Assembly (NCBI GenBank): GCA_016185955.1
Contig: JACPMQ010000013.1
Location: 1-5,567 of the forward strand
DNA: 5,567 bases
Direction of reading: 5' to 3'
From: Candidatus Woesearchaeota archaeon
GTDB taxonomy: Archaea; Nanobdellota; Nanobdellia; Woesearchaeales; GW2011-AR4
The position numbers and the translations under genes were made by a program. This document shows, piece by piece, positions 5,268 to 5,567 of this stretch. Below the pieces are notes generated by a model. That model was not told the origin of the DNA, ran no database searches, and saw only the letters and a list, made by a program, of their open reading frames with translations. How positions within the stretch are numbered: position 1 is the stretch's first letter; each line of letters opens with the position of its first letter.

Positions 5268-5470
5268 GTAACTGCTAACACCGCAAAGGGTTTTTGCGAA
5301 AGTAAGTGCTTGTGCGCAATTGCCAATTCAGAAAGTTTCACAGAATTGTGATAAACGACCTGAGCAATGCCGCAGCATTGCGAAGTTGAGAGGTAAGTTA
5401 AGGCTCCGCACAAGCACGAATAAGAATTCGCAAAAACCCCCTTTTTGGACAAAGTGATGTTAGCAGTTAC
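5268..5470 (+). repeat. Right copy of the ~200-bp structured inverted element (complete)
   Basis: This copy is bounded by a perfect 13-bp terminal inverted repeat, GTAACTGCTAACA (5268-5280) and its complement (5458-5470). Next inside on each side is a small stem with a G- or C-rich loop: 5282-5287/5293-5298 and 5431-5436/5442-5447. An 11-bp stem joins 5306-5316 to 5407-5417. The interior has CAATTC/GAATTG (5324-5329/5343-5348, 13-nt loop) and a central hairpin GCAATGC-CGCA-GCATTGC (5364-5381) flanked by GA on both sides. It has the same architecture as 1-162 but in inverted orientation. No convincing protein is encoded, and a minus-strand frame crossing it (5186-5452) is incidental. No clear target-site duplication is seen. 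It could be a MITE-like element or a structured RNA gene of unknown family. Confidence 0.88.
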
Positions 5471-5567
5471 GCAAAAAAGGCTCAGTAGAAATCCTAAAAG
5501 TCAAAAACTAAAGTGGCTGCTCCAGAGCCGCGCTACAGGCAAAATGGCGCATCTTGATTGTTATTAC
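5471..5567. other. Right flank with a locally GC-rich stretch, content unresolved
   Basis: Bases about 5511-5555 are clearly more GC-rich than the rest of the window and can form small hairpins: GGCT/AGCC, and GCGCTA/TGGCGC with one G.T pair. A minus-strand frame is open from the edge to a TAG at 5510-5508 (19 codons), too short to judge. I see no tRNA arms or recognisable gene. Confidence 0.3.

Noticed and set aside
5186..5452. 88-residue minus-strand ORF crossing the right repeat
   Set aside because: It runs through the stems of the structured element and overlaps the start of the first pilin gene in another frame. The protein has no recognisable domain.
5508..5567. Partial minus-strand ORF open from the right edge (19 codons, ending ALEQPL)
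   Set aside because: It is too short to distinguish from chance and has no recognisable motif.

Overview
The window (about one-third G+C) looks archaeal, most plausibly a small-genome DPANN lineage such as Woesearchaeota or Pacearchaeota. The domain-level call is well supported: an archaeal-type DnaG, three genes with archaeal class III (type IV pilin-like) signal peptides, and TATA boxes about 24-25 bases ahead of start codons, as in leaderless archaeal genes. The lineage is inference.

Layout. Bases 1-162 are one copy of a structured repeat, cut by the window edge. Bases 163-545 hold no convincing protein gene. They contain a putative TATA box, a nested-stem region that may be a non-coding RNA (224-354), a weak C/D-like motif and a 12-bp hairpin just ahead of the dnaG ribosome binding site. 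dnaG (546-1769, +) is followed by a probable leaderless gene (1839-3743, +) that fuses an APC-type amino acid permease to a C-terminal SAM-dependent methyltransferase. Two long hairpins (3743-3787 and 3817-3864) separate it from the convergent minus-strand operon. That operon, read from 5222 down to 3863, has three small pilin-like proteins. Their junctions are tight, and the last gene's start region is tandemly duplicated so as to create an 8-codon mini-ORF. The operon has a palindromic TATA region at 5239-5257. A complete second copy of the structured repeat lies at 5268-5470 in inverted orientation, followed by about 97 bases with a locally GC-rich stretch.

Main discovery candidate. The two repeat copies are about 200 bp, have a 13-bp terminal inverted repeat (GTAACTGCTAACA, both ends visible in the right copy), and share several internal stems. 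The central hairpin differs between copies at three consecutive base pairs, all compensatory. A G.U-compatible difference in a second stem and flanking GA dinucleotides favour one RNA strand (right copy +, left copy -). Each copy has its GTAAC end close to a TATA-like sequence positioned to fire both ways. I do not recognise this element. It could be a MITE-like mobile repeat or a multicopy structured RNA gene.

How the genes relate. DnaG is an information-processing protein (archaeal exosome subunit and primase-like TOPRIM protein). The permease-methyltransferase is a membrane protein of unknown substrate. The three pilin-like proteins probably form or decorate a surface filament, but no prepilin peptidase, ATPase or membrane platform gene is visible here. 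Nothing links the plus-strand and minus-strand blocks beyond sharing a terminator region.
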